A stretch of DNA of 64,000 bases from Nitrospira sp. (GTDB lineage: Bacteria; Nitrospirota; Nitrospiria; Nitrospirales; Nitrospiraceae): positions 335,001 to 399,000 of the forward strand of contig JADJXO010000013.1 in the NCBI GenBank assembly GCA_016715825.1, read 5' to 3'. Under the pieces are notes generated by a model. The model had not been told where the DNA came from, searched no databases, and saw only the letters and a list, made by a program, of their open reading frames with translations. Positions within the stretch are counted from its first letter, which is position 1; each line of letters opens with the position of its first letter. The position numbers and the translations under genes were made by a program. Positions 1 to 8,154 of this stretch are shown here, one piece after another.

Positions 1-690
1 TTCAGCAATATACTCTTGGACGGTTTCAGCAGTTCCGGAACCAGGAAAAGCTTCTTTAACTGAATAGATACGCTTCGACGGATCACCTTTTGAATATTTT
101 GGATCTTCTAACCGTTCCTTACGGGTCGGAAGTCCCAACAAGTTAGGGGCACGCTCTCCGAGCATTCCTGCATGAAATGCGTGGCAGAGTGGGCATTGCC
201 CTTTTCCAATGGCCCCTTGCTCTTTATTCTTCCCAACACCGCCGAAAATAATCTCCTCACCCTTATCAGCCAGCTGCTGCGTGGACATCGTATCCCACGT
301 CACCTTCTCCTCTACCGGAGGGAAACCACCCTCAACTTGGGGCAGCCAGTTCCCATAACCAGAAAGAAAGGCAGCGATGAAGAACATCATGCCACCGATT
401 TTGAACAGAGCGCTGAGATTAGTGAAGTACAAGGCCATGACAAAGGTTGTCACGGTAATCATGACCAGAGAAACAGGGAGCAGTCGGCTTTCGCCATAAA
501 AATTGGTACTATAGTTTGCGATGGCCATGAACAGGAGCAAACAAGAGACGAGTCCGATAAACGCCTTGAACACGGCTTTCTTTTTAGCGACAGGATCGCT
601 GATGGACATCTGAAAATAAACCATTAACCCCGCGATGATGGCGAGTGCCATCCACCCCATAGATATTGCTTCAGTAATCAAGTTACCCAA
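1..690 (-). CDS. Membrane-anchored cytochrome c, C-terminally truncated by the window edge
   Basis: Reading the minus strand gives an uninterrupted frame of 230 codons that leaves the window at base 1. The start is a TTG codon at 690 placed 7 bases after a perfect AGGAGGT. The N-terminal half has about four hydrophobic helices. A c-type haem site (CPLCH, bases about 170-185) follows, with a downstream soluble domain. The protein is therefore anchored in the membrane with a periplasmic haem domain. It lies 79 bases downstream of a bd-like oxidase subunit on the same strand, so an electron-donor or subunit role for that oxidase is likely. The missing C-terminus may hold the haem Met ligand. Confidence 0.8.
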   Translation of the reverse strand, partial: MGNLITEAISMGWMALAIIAGLMVYFQMSISDPVAKKKAVFKAFIGLVSCLLLFMAIANYSTNFYGESRLLPVSLVMITVTTFVMALYFTNLSALFKIGGMMFFIAAFLSGYGNWLPQVEGGFPPVEEKVTWDTMSTQQLADKGEEIIFGGVGKNKEQGAIGKGQCPLCHAFHAGMLGERAPNLLGLPTRKERLEDPKYSKGDPSKRIYSVKEAFPGSGTAETVQEYIAE

Positions 691-769
691 GGTCCTGACC
701 TCCTACAGCTACAGCGAAGAGCTGGAAGCCTCTTGCACTGTTAAGCCAACCATCAGTACGAGATATCCC

Positions 770-2689
770 CTAATGGCTAGTTGCCGGTTGCGGGACACTT
801 CCAGGAATTCCCGCCTTAGACTCCACAGGAGCTTTTTTTGCCGTCAAGCTACCGAGCCAAAAGACAAACAGAATACTAATCCAGAAAAAGAGCACGTTAG
901 CTGAAATCATATTGGCTGCGAAACCGACCGTGTGGGTATATGCCCATGGGGAATTGTCTCGCATAATTTCGTTCACGTGCCAGAAAAGCCGGACGGACGA
1001 GCGTATGTAGCCCATCAGCCCCATCATCCACGTGAACGCTGTCGCCAACATAATGAGGGCATACTGAGATCTTGCGGAGATCTTCCCCCATTCTATCGGC
1101 CCCATTTGCTTTGCCCCCCTCATCATCACACTATTGAGTGCGAACATGAAGAACAGGCAAGACAACGTGGTCGCAACTTGCGGAACCGACAATCCCACAC
1201 GGACGTTTGCCGGAATGTAATACCCATAAATGGCAAGCCAAATAATATTAATGTACGCGCACGTAAAGAATACACCCATAAAGATGTTGCCGAATTTCGC
1301 CCATGAGACGGTGGATACCTTATTACCTCGCATATACCAGACGAAACTCAGCACGGTCGTCGTAATAATAACGTTGATGCCGCCGTTTTTGGCCGACATC
1401 ACTCCATAGTTACCTAACACCGGATGCTGCTGACCGCCCATGGCCTTCAGCTCAGCAGGGGTCATGACCATCGTGTGAGGAGTAATGAACACCATGTAGC
1501 CGCACGCAAGCAAGAACACGAGGTATTTGATGTAGCGCTGATACTTTTCAGCCCCACGCATCCGCCCCATGGCCTGCCACAGATAATAGTTGGTACTGAG
1601 AAACAGGATACCGATCATGGTGGCCTGGATAATGAATAGCCAGGCAAGCAACCCTCCCATCAACGTAATACCCATCTGTTGCCGATAGGCATAGACCTCC
1701 CGCATCAGCCAATAACCAGCAAAAGGCAGAGGGATCAAAAAGGCAACGCCGAGGGCCATTGCGATATAGCCCATCCAGTCATAATGAGCTCGATCCTCAT
1801 CGGTCTTGGACGCCAGGAACTTGTAGGCCGCATAAGCCGCCACCACACCACCACCAAAGGCCATATTGCCGAGGATTCGATGAAGGTTAAGTGGGTTCCA
1901 TAAGGCCGTATGGATGACGTGCCAAATATTTCCAAGATACCGCCCTTGCTCATCAACACCAGCCGGCGACATCATGAAACCGATCCATGAGTTCGCCAAG
2001 AACATGAGGAGGGTACCGATCACATTCAGGACCACCGACATGCTCAGGTGAATCCACTTCAGGAACCCCTCCCTCATCTTGTCCCAGCCATAATAATAGA
2101 TGTACAGAGTTCCGCTCTCAGCCACGAACATCAAGGCATAGATATGCATGACTGGTCGGAAAATTCCGGATAAGTATGAGAAAAACGCCGGATAGAGCGT
2201 CAGAAATGTAAAAATCAATATCCCGCCTAAGATAGCCGTCAAAGAATACGCTGTCAGACTGATCTTAATGAAGTCATAGGCCAGTTGATCATACCGCTTC
2301 GCAAGCGCCTTGTCTTTCGTCACAACCCCCATGAACTCGATGATCATGCAAAAGATCGGGACTGCCAGCACAAAGCTGCCATAATAAAGATGCTGCTGAT
2401 TGGCAAACCAGATCAACACACGGCTCTCAAAGTTATACCGAGGATAATCCTTAGGCCCGTCCGTGGTCTTAGGAGCAGGAGCGCCAACTACAATACCTTC
2501 GGTCTTGTAATAAACATCGCGACCCTTTTCGACTTTGTCCCCTTCCTTCTTCGCCTCCTCGCCCGCGACAGGAGCTTCTTCACCGGTAGCCGGCGAAGGC
2601 AGAGCCACGACGATCGGAAGCAGAAGGAGGCCAACCATCATGCAGAGCGCCATGATCGAAAATATGCGCTTGCCGGCTAACAGGCCCAT
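770..2689 (-). CDS. Cytochrome bd-like oxidase subunit I (copy 1)
   Basis: About 639 residues with a signal-like N-terminus, a Glu/Lys-rich linker, and roughly 14 transmembrane helices. The ATG at 2689 was chosen because AGGAGGT lies 5 bases upstream; a GTG at 2710 would place the ribosome site inside the coding region. It resembles the putative bd-like oxidases described in Nitrospira rather than canonical CydA. Histidine motifs shared with the paralogue at 6271-8154 include QQH near residue 100, WH..H.ALWNPLN.H near 260-275, PHTM near 405, QHPV.GNYGVMSAKNG near 420, and WHV.E.M near 565. These are candidate haem or metal ligands. Terminal oxidase activity is inferred from family, not shown. 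Confidence 0.8.
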   Translation of the reverse strand: MGLLAGKRIFSIMALCMMVGLLLLPIVVALPSPATGEEAPVAGEEAKKEGDKVEKGRDVYYKTEGIVVGAPAPKTTDGPKDYPRYNFESRVLIWFANQQHLYYGSFVLAVPIFCMIIEFMGVVTKDKALAKRYDQLAYDFIKISLTAYSLTAILGGILIFTFLTLYPAFFSYLSGIFRPVMHIYALMFVAESGTLYIYYYGWDKMREGFLKWIHLSMSVVLNVIGTLLMFLANSWIGFMMSPAGVDEQGRYLGNIWHVIHTALWNPLNLHRILGNMAFGGGVVAAYAAYKFLASKTDEDRAHYDWMGYIAMALGVAFLIPLPFAGYWLMREVYAYRQQMGITLMGGLLAWLFIIQATMIGILFLSTNYYLWQAMGRMRGAEKYQRYIKYLVFLLACGYMVFITPHTMVMTPAELKAMGGQQHPVLGNYGVMSAKNGGINVIITTTVLSFVWYMRGNKVSTVSWAKFGNIFMGVFFTCAYINIIWLAIYGYYIPANVRVGLSVPQVATTLSCLFFMFALNSVMMRGAKQMGPIEWGKISARSQYALIMLATAFTWMMGLMGYIRSSVRLFWHVNEIMRDNSPWAYTHTVGFAANMISANVLFFWISILFVFWLGSLTAKKAPVESKAGIPGSVPQPATSH

Positions 2690-2759
2690 GGAATACCTCC
2701 TTAGATACACCGAATTAAATTTAAAAACTCTTCAGAAGCCCTGACCACACGGTTTTTAT

Positions 2760-2891
2760 CTATTGACGGAACAGATACCAGTAGTCCAGCCCCTGCATAT
2801 CCATCAAGTAATGATCGACAAGAGTAAAATACCCTACACAAATAATAAGAGAGACAATAACTGCAATGACAGGGTTATTCAGCGCGCTCAT
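2760..2891 (-). CDS. 43-residue single-helix membrane protein upstream of bd-like oxidase
   Basis: The frame begins MSALNNPVIAVIVSL and ends WYLFRQ. One hydrophobic helix covers residues 7-25, followed by a polar tail rich in aromatic residues. A purine-rich AGGAGAAAGGTGAG precedes the ATG. It sits 70 bases upstream of the bd-like oxidase start on the same strand. Small one-helix subunits are typical of oxidases (CydX with CydAB, CcoQ with cbb3), so a structural or assembly subunit is plausible. I do not recognise a named family; the call rests on frame, start signal and position. Confidence 0.6.
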   Translation of the reverse strand: MSALNNPVIAVIVSLIICVGYFTLVDHYLMDMQGLDYWYLFRQ

Positions 2892-2979
2892 CTCACCTTT
2901 CTCCTCTCCTGCCAGCACTTAAGTTTACGAATAACATTGCGCGGCAGGTCTTCAACGAAGTTAGAGTATGCCCTTCAAC

Positions 2980-3102
2980 TCAACAAGGGCACTGAATGCC
3001 GGCAAACCAGTAGAAGAACCATAGACCAACAGCACACGTGATATAGAAAATCATCTTACCAATTTTTACCTTGATCTCGCTGTCAGGGGTAGATGTTGCC
3101 AT
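2980..3102 (-). CDS. 40-residue single-helix membrane protein ending in Cys-Pro-Cys
   Basis: The frame begins MATSTPDSEIKVKIGK, has one helix at about residues 17-35, and ends FAGIQCPC. A GGGAGTG ribosome site precedes the ATG. It is the first gene of the short minus-strand series leading into the bd-like oxidase, separated by 88 bases from the 43-residue protein. The terminal CPC could bind copper or haem iron, or be a lipid or redox site; none of this is demonstrated. With its neighbour it forms a candidate pair of small oxidase subunits. No family recognised. Confidence 0.55.
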   Translation of the reverse strand: MATSTPDSEIKVKIGKMIFYITCAVGLWFFYWFAGIQCPC

Positions 3103-3226
3103 TTCAGTTTTCACTCCCGATCAATATATTTGGTAGGCAGTTCAGAATTATTACGTTTTCTTGACAGGCACCCAGGCCTAATGTTATCTGATTCCGTTGC
3201 TTGCGCACGAAAAAACAGGAGAAACT

Positions 3227-3331
3227 GTGACAAAAAACTCAAAAGTGTTCGACATTATAGTTTTGGCTGGTATGGTTGTCAACATCATTTTGGCCGTGTT
3301 TTTGATTCTCTACTACTTTGACTTTCTGTAA
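3227..3331 (+). CDS. 34-residue single-helix membrane protein, divergent
   Basis: The GTG start at 3227 follows an AGGAG with a 6-base gap. The product begins MTKNSKVFDIIVLAGMVV and is almost entirely one hydrophobic helix ending in YYFDFL. It is the only plus-strand gene in the first 12 kb and starts about 125 bases from the divergent minus-strand small gene, so the interval probably holds promoters for both. Its stop lies 5 bases from the end of the convergent FGE gene. Function unknown; a small oxidase-associated peptide is one possibility, a chance frame another. Confidence 0.45.
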   Translation: MTKNSKVFDIIVLAGMVVNIILAVFLILYYFDFL

Positions 3332-3336
3332 TTTCT

Positions 3337-4248
3337 TCACGTGTTTTCCTCTCCGCCGCCGGGAGTTTTTCCTTTCGAACTCGCACATCGAAACCCGATG
3401 GTTTCATCTCTAAAATCAGGCATCATCTTACTTCGACTCGTGATCCGGATATCCAGCCCAGTCGTCGTATGGCCTCCACCCCTGAGCACACGATAGGTCC
3501 CATGCTCTGGACTCATCGGATTTCGTTCCGGCGATTCCTTGTAGTAGGTCTCGTTGTACCAATCATCCACCCATTCGATAACATTACCAGCCCCGTCCAT
3601 AACTCCATACGGACTCGTATCCGTCACAAACGTCCCTACTCGCGCTGAGACCTCATGGCCATCTTGCACTCGAGCCCAATTGGCCCCATCTGGCTGCTCA
3701 CGATTCCCCCATGGCCAAAGCCTGCCGTCAGCCCCTCGCATTGCCTTTTCCCACTCCGCCTCAGTCGGGAGCCGCTTTCCCCTCCAGCGGCAGTATTCCG
3801 ACGCATCTTCCCACGAGACATAGACGACCGGTTGATTGACACCTCGCACCTTACTCCCACTCTTTGCATAGCGCGAAGGCAGCCCCGGCTTTCGATGACC
3901 TGTGGCCGTCACAAATTGTTGATACTGGTGATTCGTTACTTCGTACCGATCGATGGAAAAGGCATCAAGAAAAATGGTGCGCTGCGGTTGTTCGTCGAAT
4001 CCACCGTCATTCGTTCCTCGAATGAACGGTCCAGCTGAAATGACAACCATCTCTTCCTGAATGGGCTCTTCCTGGAGGGGCTCTTCCCCAGAAGCAGCGT
4101 CTATCCCTCGCTCAACCTCACCGGAACTTTCTGACGCTGACTCCTCATATGGGGTCACGGTCGTACCGCGCATGATCGCAACGATCGGCATGGCGGCACA
4201 TGCCAGCACCACAAAAAGAAATACCAGCTTAAACTTAGATTCTAACAT
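3337..4248 (-). CDS. FGE/sulfatase-modifying-factor fold protein, membrane anchored
   Basis: 303 residues. An N-terminal hydrophobic helix (about 8-25) is followed by an acidic linker rich in Glu, then the FGE-sulfatase domain from about residue 65 to 295. Typical signatures are visible: an IDRYEVTNHQY segment, SWEDASEYCRWRGKRLPTE, WPWGN, SPYGVMDGAGNVIEWVDDWY, and an RVLRGGG block ending in GFRCA. The paired active-site cysteines of true formylglycine-generating enzymes are not evident, so it probably does not oxidise sulfatases. Members of this fold accompany nitrite and respiratory enzymes in many genomes (for example NirV). It is 29 bases downstream of a paralogue and likely co-transcribed. 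Confidence 0.8.
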   Translation of the reverse strand: MLESKFKLVFLFVVLACAAMPIVAIMRGTTVTPYEESASESSGEVERGIDAASGEEPLQEEPIQEEMVVISAGPFIRGTNDGGFDEQPQRTIFLDAFSIDRYEVTNHQYQQFVTATGHRKPGLPSRYAKSGSKVRGVNQPVVYVSWEDASEYCRWRGKRLPTEAEWEKAMRGADGRLWPWGNREQPDGANWARVQDGHEVSARVGTFVTDTSPYGVMDGAGNVIEWVDDWYNETYYKESPERNPMSPEHGTYRVLRGGGHTTTGLDIRITSRSKMMPDFRDETIGFRCASSKGKTPGGGEENT

Positions 4249-4277
4249 CGCCCCTCGAGCAGAGAATCCCTGCCCAC

Positions 4278-5171
4278 CTATTCCAGATCACTTGCGCATC
4301 GAACACCGATCGTCACGTCTGCACGCCAATGCTTCGCAGCAAATCGCTTAGATAACCGCGCATTGTGCTCCGTCTCTCGCCACGAACCGCCGCGTACGAC
4401 TTTCAGGTCCGCGTTGTCTGGCCCCTTCGGATCACGAAACGGTGATTTCTTATAGTATTGCTCATCGTAGGAATCTTCAACCCACTCGGCAACGTTACCC
4501 GTCATATCATAGAGACCATAGGGACTGCGGCCCGCCTCGAAGGACCCAGGTGGCGCCAAATATTTATAGCCGTCTTCGCTACCATCTACGTTGGCCGCAT
4601 TGGTGACGAACGTGTCTCCCCACGGATAGGTCCTCTTACTTTCTCCACGTCCGGCCTTCTCCCATTCCGCCTCGGTAGGAAGCCGTTTGCCCGCCCACTT
4701 ACAGTAGGCGACCGCATCATCCCACGAGACGCTCATCGCCGAGAATTCCGGTTTCAACACCTTCGACTGATCGTCTTCAAAGACCTCGATTCTCGGATTT
4801 CCTCGCTTCGTCATCTTTGCAAAGCGCATGTATTCTTCTTGCGTGACTTCCTTCCGGTCAAGATAAAACCCCTTCAAGTAGACTTGATGCTCGGGCGCTT
4901 CGTCGGGATCGCCATCATTGCTTCCCATCGTAAATGGACCTTCTGGAATCTGGACCATTTCCCGCCCTTCATCTCCTATCCTCGTCTGATACATCGAGAA
5001 GTCTTGCGCCGACAGACTGGTTGCCGTCGGTCGATCTTCCGACTTCACCGAGGCCGCGAGCTCTTTCATTTTTTTCGCCTTGTAGGACTCATACCCCAGC
5101 AAGCCGATCATCAGAAAAAACGATGCGAACACGAAAATAATAGACCCGACAAGCACACCTTTATTTTCCAC
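4278..5171 (-). CDS. FGE/sulfatase-modifying-factor fold protein, membrane anchored (paralogue)
   Basis: 297 residues starting at a GTG preceded by GAGGTAATT. A single N-terminal membrane helix (residues 5-27) is followed by a Lys/Glu linker and an FGE domain from about residue 70. Family blocks include the MVQIPEGPFTMGSNDGDPDE opening, SWDDAVAYCKWAGKRLPTE, YPWGD, SPYGLYDMTGNVAEWVEDSY and RGGSW. The domain should lie outside the cytoplasmic membrane. It is in tandem with the gene at 3337-4248 and follows a glycine-rich membrane protein by 29 bases. Role unknown; structural partner of the oxidase locus is an inference from context. Confidence 0.8.
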   Translation of the reverse strand: MENKGVLVGSIIFVFASFFLMIGLLGYESYKAKKMKELAASVKSEDRPTATSLSAQDFSMYQTRIGDEGREMVQIPEGPFTMGSNDGDPDEAPEHQVYLKGFYLDRKEVTQEEYMRFAKMTKRGNPRIEVFEDDQSKVLKPEFSAMSVSWDDAVAYCKWAGKRLPTEAEWEKAGRGESKRTYPWGDTFVTNAANVDGSEDGYKYLAPPGSFEAGRSPYGLYDMTGNVAEWVEDSYDEQYYKKSPFRDPKGPDNADLKVVRGGSWRETEHNARLSKRFAAKHWRADVTIGVRCASDLE

Positions 5172-5200
5172 AATTACCTCTACAACCCTACCATCATAAT

Positions 5201-5563
5201 CTATGAAGATGTCGAGGGGCCAGCCTGTCCAGCTGCAGCCTTCCTCGCAGCGCGCACATCAAGCAACATGGAAATCTGAACCCCAAGAAAGCCCCCCATT
5301 GCAGCTCCCGCCCCTGCACCAACCCAGATACGATCAACCCCCGCCATCAGCCAGGCCAATAGGCCTCCGAGCAAGGTCCCGACAAGGATACTGATCAGAA
5401 ATCTGCGGCCACCAAGAAAGCCAATCACGCCCCCGAGTAGAACTCCGATAGTGAGAGCCAGAGGCATCAACCCGCTGCCCATCGTCTCACCAATCAGCAT
5501 ACCGACGGTACCCATCACGGCCATCCCGAGCGTAATGTCGATTACCTTTCCTTTCGTCACCAT
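5201..5563 (-). CDS. Glycine-rich membrane protein of unknown function
   Basis: 120 residues with three to four hydrophobic helices dense in Gly-x-x-Gly patterns (GMAVMGTVGMLIGETMGSG, GGVIGFLGG, GTLLGGLLAWLMAG, GAGAGAAMGGFLG). Such glycine-zipper spacing favours close helix packing. The C-terminus is polar and cytoplasmic in character. It lies between the DUF3047 gene (36 bases upstream) and the FGE gene (29 bases downstream), all on the minus strand. No catalytic motif is seen and I do not recognise a named family. Confidence 0.6.
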   Translation of the reverse strand: MVTKGKVIDITLGMAVMGTVGMLIGETMGSGLMPLALTIGVLLGGVIGFLGGRRFLISILVGTLLGGLLAWLMAGVDRIWVGAGAGAAMGGFLGVQISMLLDVRAARKAAAGQAGPSTSS

Positions 5564-5599
5564 GGTTCAACCCATCAGAGGAAACTGAACGTGCCGCCT

Positions 5600-6253
5600 T
5601 TAGTTAGCCGGAACGGCAATCAGCGGACCAAAATCGATCTCGACACCGGGAGCCGCGACGATCGAAATCCCCCACGCCTTTGCCGCCGGCTCATGCTCGT
5701 GGATCCGCTTAAAGTCTTCGTACACATTAATCCGTTCTTCAAACCACTGTCCGATATCTTGAGTTCCGCTTTGCACGACCATCTCCGAACCACTGAACAT
5801 GCCGCCTTCCGTGAACGTCCCCTCTGGCTTAGACCCGCTCCAGACATACTTCGTAAAGACCGGGATAAAGAGCAGGTCGGTATCCAACGAGGCGTAGACG
5901 GCGGCAAGCGGCTCCGCTCCACTCGAAGCCTTATTGAGACGCCATCGCCAAGTCAAGACGGGATAGGCTTTCGGGTCCCAATCGATTTTCTTTTTCTTAA
6001 TCCGCTGGCCAGCGTCCTTCGCCGACAAGAAGGCACCCCCGTTCTCCGATTGCACCTTATAGGCTTCACGCCCTTTCGATTGACTTCGCTGATTTTCATG
6101 ATCCCACTGGGAAGGAAATCCATCAGGCTCGGTCGCTTGAAAGTCTTCCAACACCAACACCTGTCCTTCTGCTGCGACAGAGTCCTGCCAGGCCCCCACC
6201 GCTATGATCATCCCGAGCGCAATTGCTACGAATACCGATACACGACTCCCCAT
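5600..6253 (-). CDS. DUF3047 family periplasmic protein
   Basis: About 217 residues from the ATG at 6253. An ATG at 6262 also fits, but its purine-rich site abuts the codon, so the inner start has better spacing. The N-terminus is a signal peptide ending near AVGAWQDSVAAE. The mature part has the DUF3047 hallmarks: an LEDFQ opening, YPVLTWRWRLNK, AAVYASLD and IDFGPL at the end. The family has a jelly-roll-like beta fold and no known reaction. It directly follows the second bd-like oxidase gene (17 bases between stop and start), which suggests co-transcription. The longer frame to 6454 overlaps the oxidase gene and is unlikely. Confidence 0.75.
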   Translation of the reverse strand: MGSRVSVFVAIALGMIIAVGAWQDSVAAEGQVLVLEDFQATEPDGFPSQWDHENQRSQSKGREAYKVQSENGGAFLSAKDAGQRIKKKKIDWDPKAYPVLTWRWRLNKASSGAEPLAAVYASLDTDLLFIPVFTKYVWSGSKPEGTFTEGGMFSGSEMVVQSGTQDIGQWFEERINVYEDFKRIHEHEPAAKAWGISIVAAPGVEIDFGPLIAVPAN

Positions 6254-6270
6254 AGATACCATTCCCTTTC

Positions 6271-8154
6271 TTACGTTTCGTGCGACGAAGCCGGTTGGAG
6301 CAGCGGGACCTGCTCCTCTCGGAATTCCTCGCCCATCGCCGGCCGTTGCCCCCGTTGGCACATCCAGAACAATACGAGCACGGCCGCCCAAAAAACCACC
6401 ATATTCAAGGTCACCATTTTCGTAGCGTACTGAAGGTCCGGGGTGAACGCCCATGGTGACACATCAGCCATCAGTTCACTGACATGCCAGGACAACCTCC
6501 CCGAGGAACGAATATAGCCCATTAAGCCCATCACCCAGCTGAAGGACGCCGCTAGACCGAATAATCCGACCATGCCACGCAGTGGAATCTTCCCCCACTG
6601 GATCGGGCCATGGACCACCGCACCTCGAAGCATCAAGCGGTTGACGACCACGCCGACCACAATCACCGTCAAGGTCGTAAATGCTTGCGGAGCCGAGAGA
6701 CCGACACGGATCTTGGCCGGCAAGTAAAACCCATAGATGGACAGCCAGATCACATTCAACGCGCCGATGACATAAAGCACCGTGATCAACGTGTTTCCGG
6801 CCCGGATCCATGAAATAGTCATCGTGCGATTCGCGCGGCGATAGTACAAGAAGCTCAACGCGGTCACGAGAATCATGATATTGACGGCACCGTTCTTGGC
6901 CGACATCACGCCGTAGTTGCCGATCACGGGATGCTGCGCGCCCCCCATGGCTTTGACTTCGCTGGCAGACATCAGCATCGTGTGCGGGGTCAACCAAATG
7001 AAAAGCGCCAGTACGAGGATGCTCAATAAGAGTTGGTAATAGGGTTGATAGCGCTCGCCTCCTTTGATCCTTGCCATGCTTTGCCAAAGATAGTAGTTGA
7101 TCCCTAAAAACAGGACCCCGATGAGAAGCGCCTGCACCACAAAAAGCCACGTGAGCAACCCACCCATCATCGTGACACCCATAGTCTGACGAAACACGAA
7201 CACGGACTTCATCAGCCAATACCCCGCGATCGGCATAGGAAGAAGCGCACACACGGTGACAAACAGGAAGACATAGCCCACCCAATCGAAGTAGGCCCGT
7301 TCCTCGTCGGTCTTGCTGGTAAAAAACCGATAGCAGGCGTAGGCCAGCACCACGGCTCCGCCGGACATGATGTCCGCCAGAAAGCGATGCACGTTCAGCG
7401 GATTCCAAAGGGCCGAGTGCAAGAGGTGCCAGATATTTCCTAAAAACCGCCCCTGTTCATCCACGCCTGCCGGCGACATCATGAAGGACGACCAGGAATT
7501 CGCCAGCATGAGTAGCGCGGTGCCCACGATGTTCGTCAGAATGCCGATCGCCGCGTGGATCCATTTCAACCCTCGCTCAGCCATCCGACTCCAGCTGTAG
7601 TAGTAGACGATCAGCAGAATCGTCTCTCCGACAAACACCGCAGCATATAGCGGCATGAACGACTTGAATGTCCCACCCATGTAATTCATGAAACTGGGGT
7701 AGAGCATAATGAACAGAGTGAGCATCAGACTGCCGATCAGTGCGGTTACGGATAGTGCCAGCACGGCTACCTTGGCCAGATCCCGAGCCAGCCCGTCGTA
7801 TCGGAGCGCTAACGCAGGCTTCTTCGTCGTCAATCCAAGGAACTCGATCAGCGCACAAAACAACGGAAGCGCCAGAACAAACCCGCCAAAATATGTATGT
7901 TGCTGCGTGATAAACCAGATGAGCTGCCGACTATCCAACGAACTGATCTGTGGATAGACCGTCTCTTGAGGAGCCGGCGCGGGAGGTCCCTGTGGAGTGC
8001 CCTCCGTCCCAAAATACACATCCACCGCAGATTCGGCGAAAGACGGATCAGGGCCGTTCCACGCAAACCCCATGGCAATCGACAATAAGGCAACACAGAT
8101 CGCCGCTCTCAACATGGAACGCATGACTCGAACTGCTCGCCCCATACCTCTCAC
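6271..8154 (-). CDS. Cytochrome bd-like oxidase subunit I (copy 2)
   Basis: 627 residues, paralogue of the product at 770-2689. A signal-like helix (about 12-30) is followed by a Pro-rich linker and about 14 membrane helices. Conserved motifs in the same order are QQH, WIH, WH..H.ALWNPLN.H, PHTM, QHPVIGNYGVMSAKNG and WHVSELM. The first copy's extra His before the second membrane segment is absent here (FMPLYA instead of VMHIYA). The GTG start overlaps the upstream stop by four bases (GTGA); an ATG at 8145 is an alternative. Expected role is quinol- or cytochrome-linked oxygen reduction, inferred from family only. Confidence 0.78.
   Translation of the reverse strand: MRGMGRAVRVMRSMLRAAICVALLSIAMGFAWNGPDPSFAESAVDVYFGTEGTPQGPPAPAPQETVYPQISSLDSRQLIWFITQQHTYFGGFVLALPLFCALIEFLGLTTKKPALALRYDGLARDLAKVAVLALSVTALIGSLMLTLFIMLYPSFMNYMGGTFKSFMPLYAAVFVGETILLIVYYYSWSRMAERGLKWIHAAIGILTNIVGTALLMLANSWSSFMMSPAGVDEQGRFLGNIWHLLHSALWNPLNVHRFLADIMSGGAVVLAYACYRFFTSKTDEERAYFDWVGYVFLFVTVCALLPMPIAGYWLMKSVFVFRQTMGVTMMGGLLTWLFVVQALLIGVLFLGINYYLWQSMARIKGGERYQPYYQLLLSILVLALFIWLTPHTMLMSASEVKAMGGAQHPVIGNYGVMSAKNGAVNIMILVTALSFLYYRRANRTMTISWIRAGNTLITVLYVIGALNVIWLSIYGFYLPAKIRVGLSAPQAFTTLTVIVVGVVVNRLMLRGAVVHGPIQWGKIPLRGMVGLFGLAASFSWVMGLMGYIRSSGRLSWHVSELMADVSPWAFTPDLQYATKMVTLNMVVFWAAVLVLFWMCQRGQRPAMGEEFREEQVPLLQPASSHET

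Noticed and set aside
4458..6433. Plus-strand frames of 273 and 280 codons over the FGE and DUF3047 genes
   Set aside because: They are antisense shadows of clearly recognisable minus-strand proteins.
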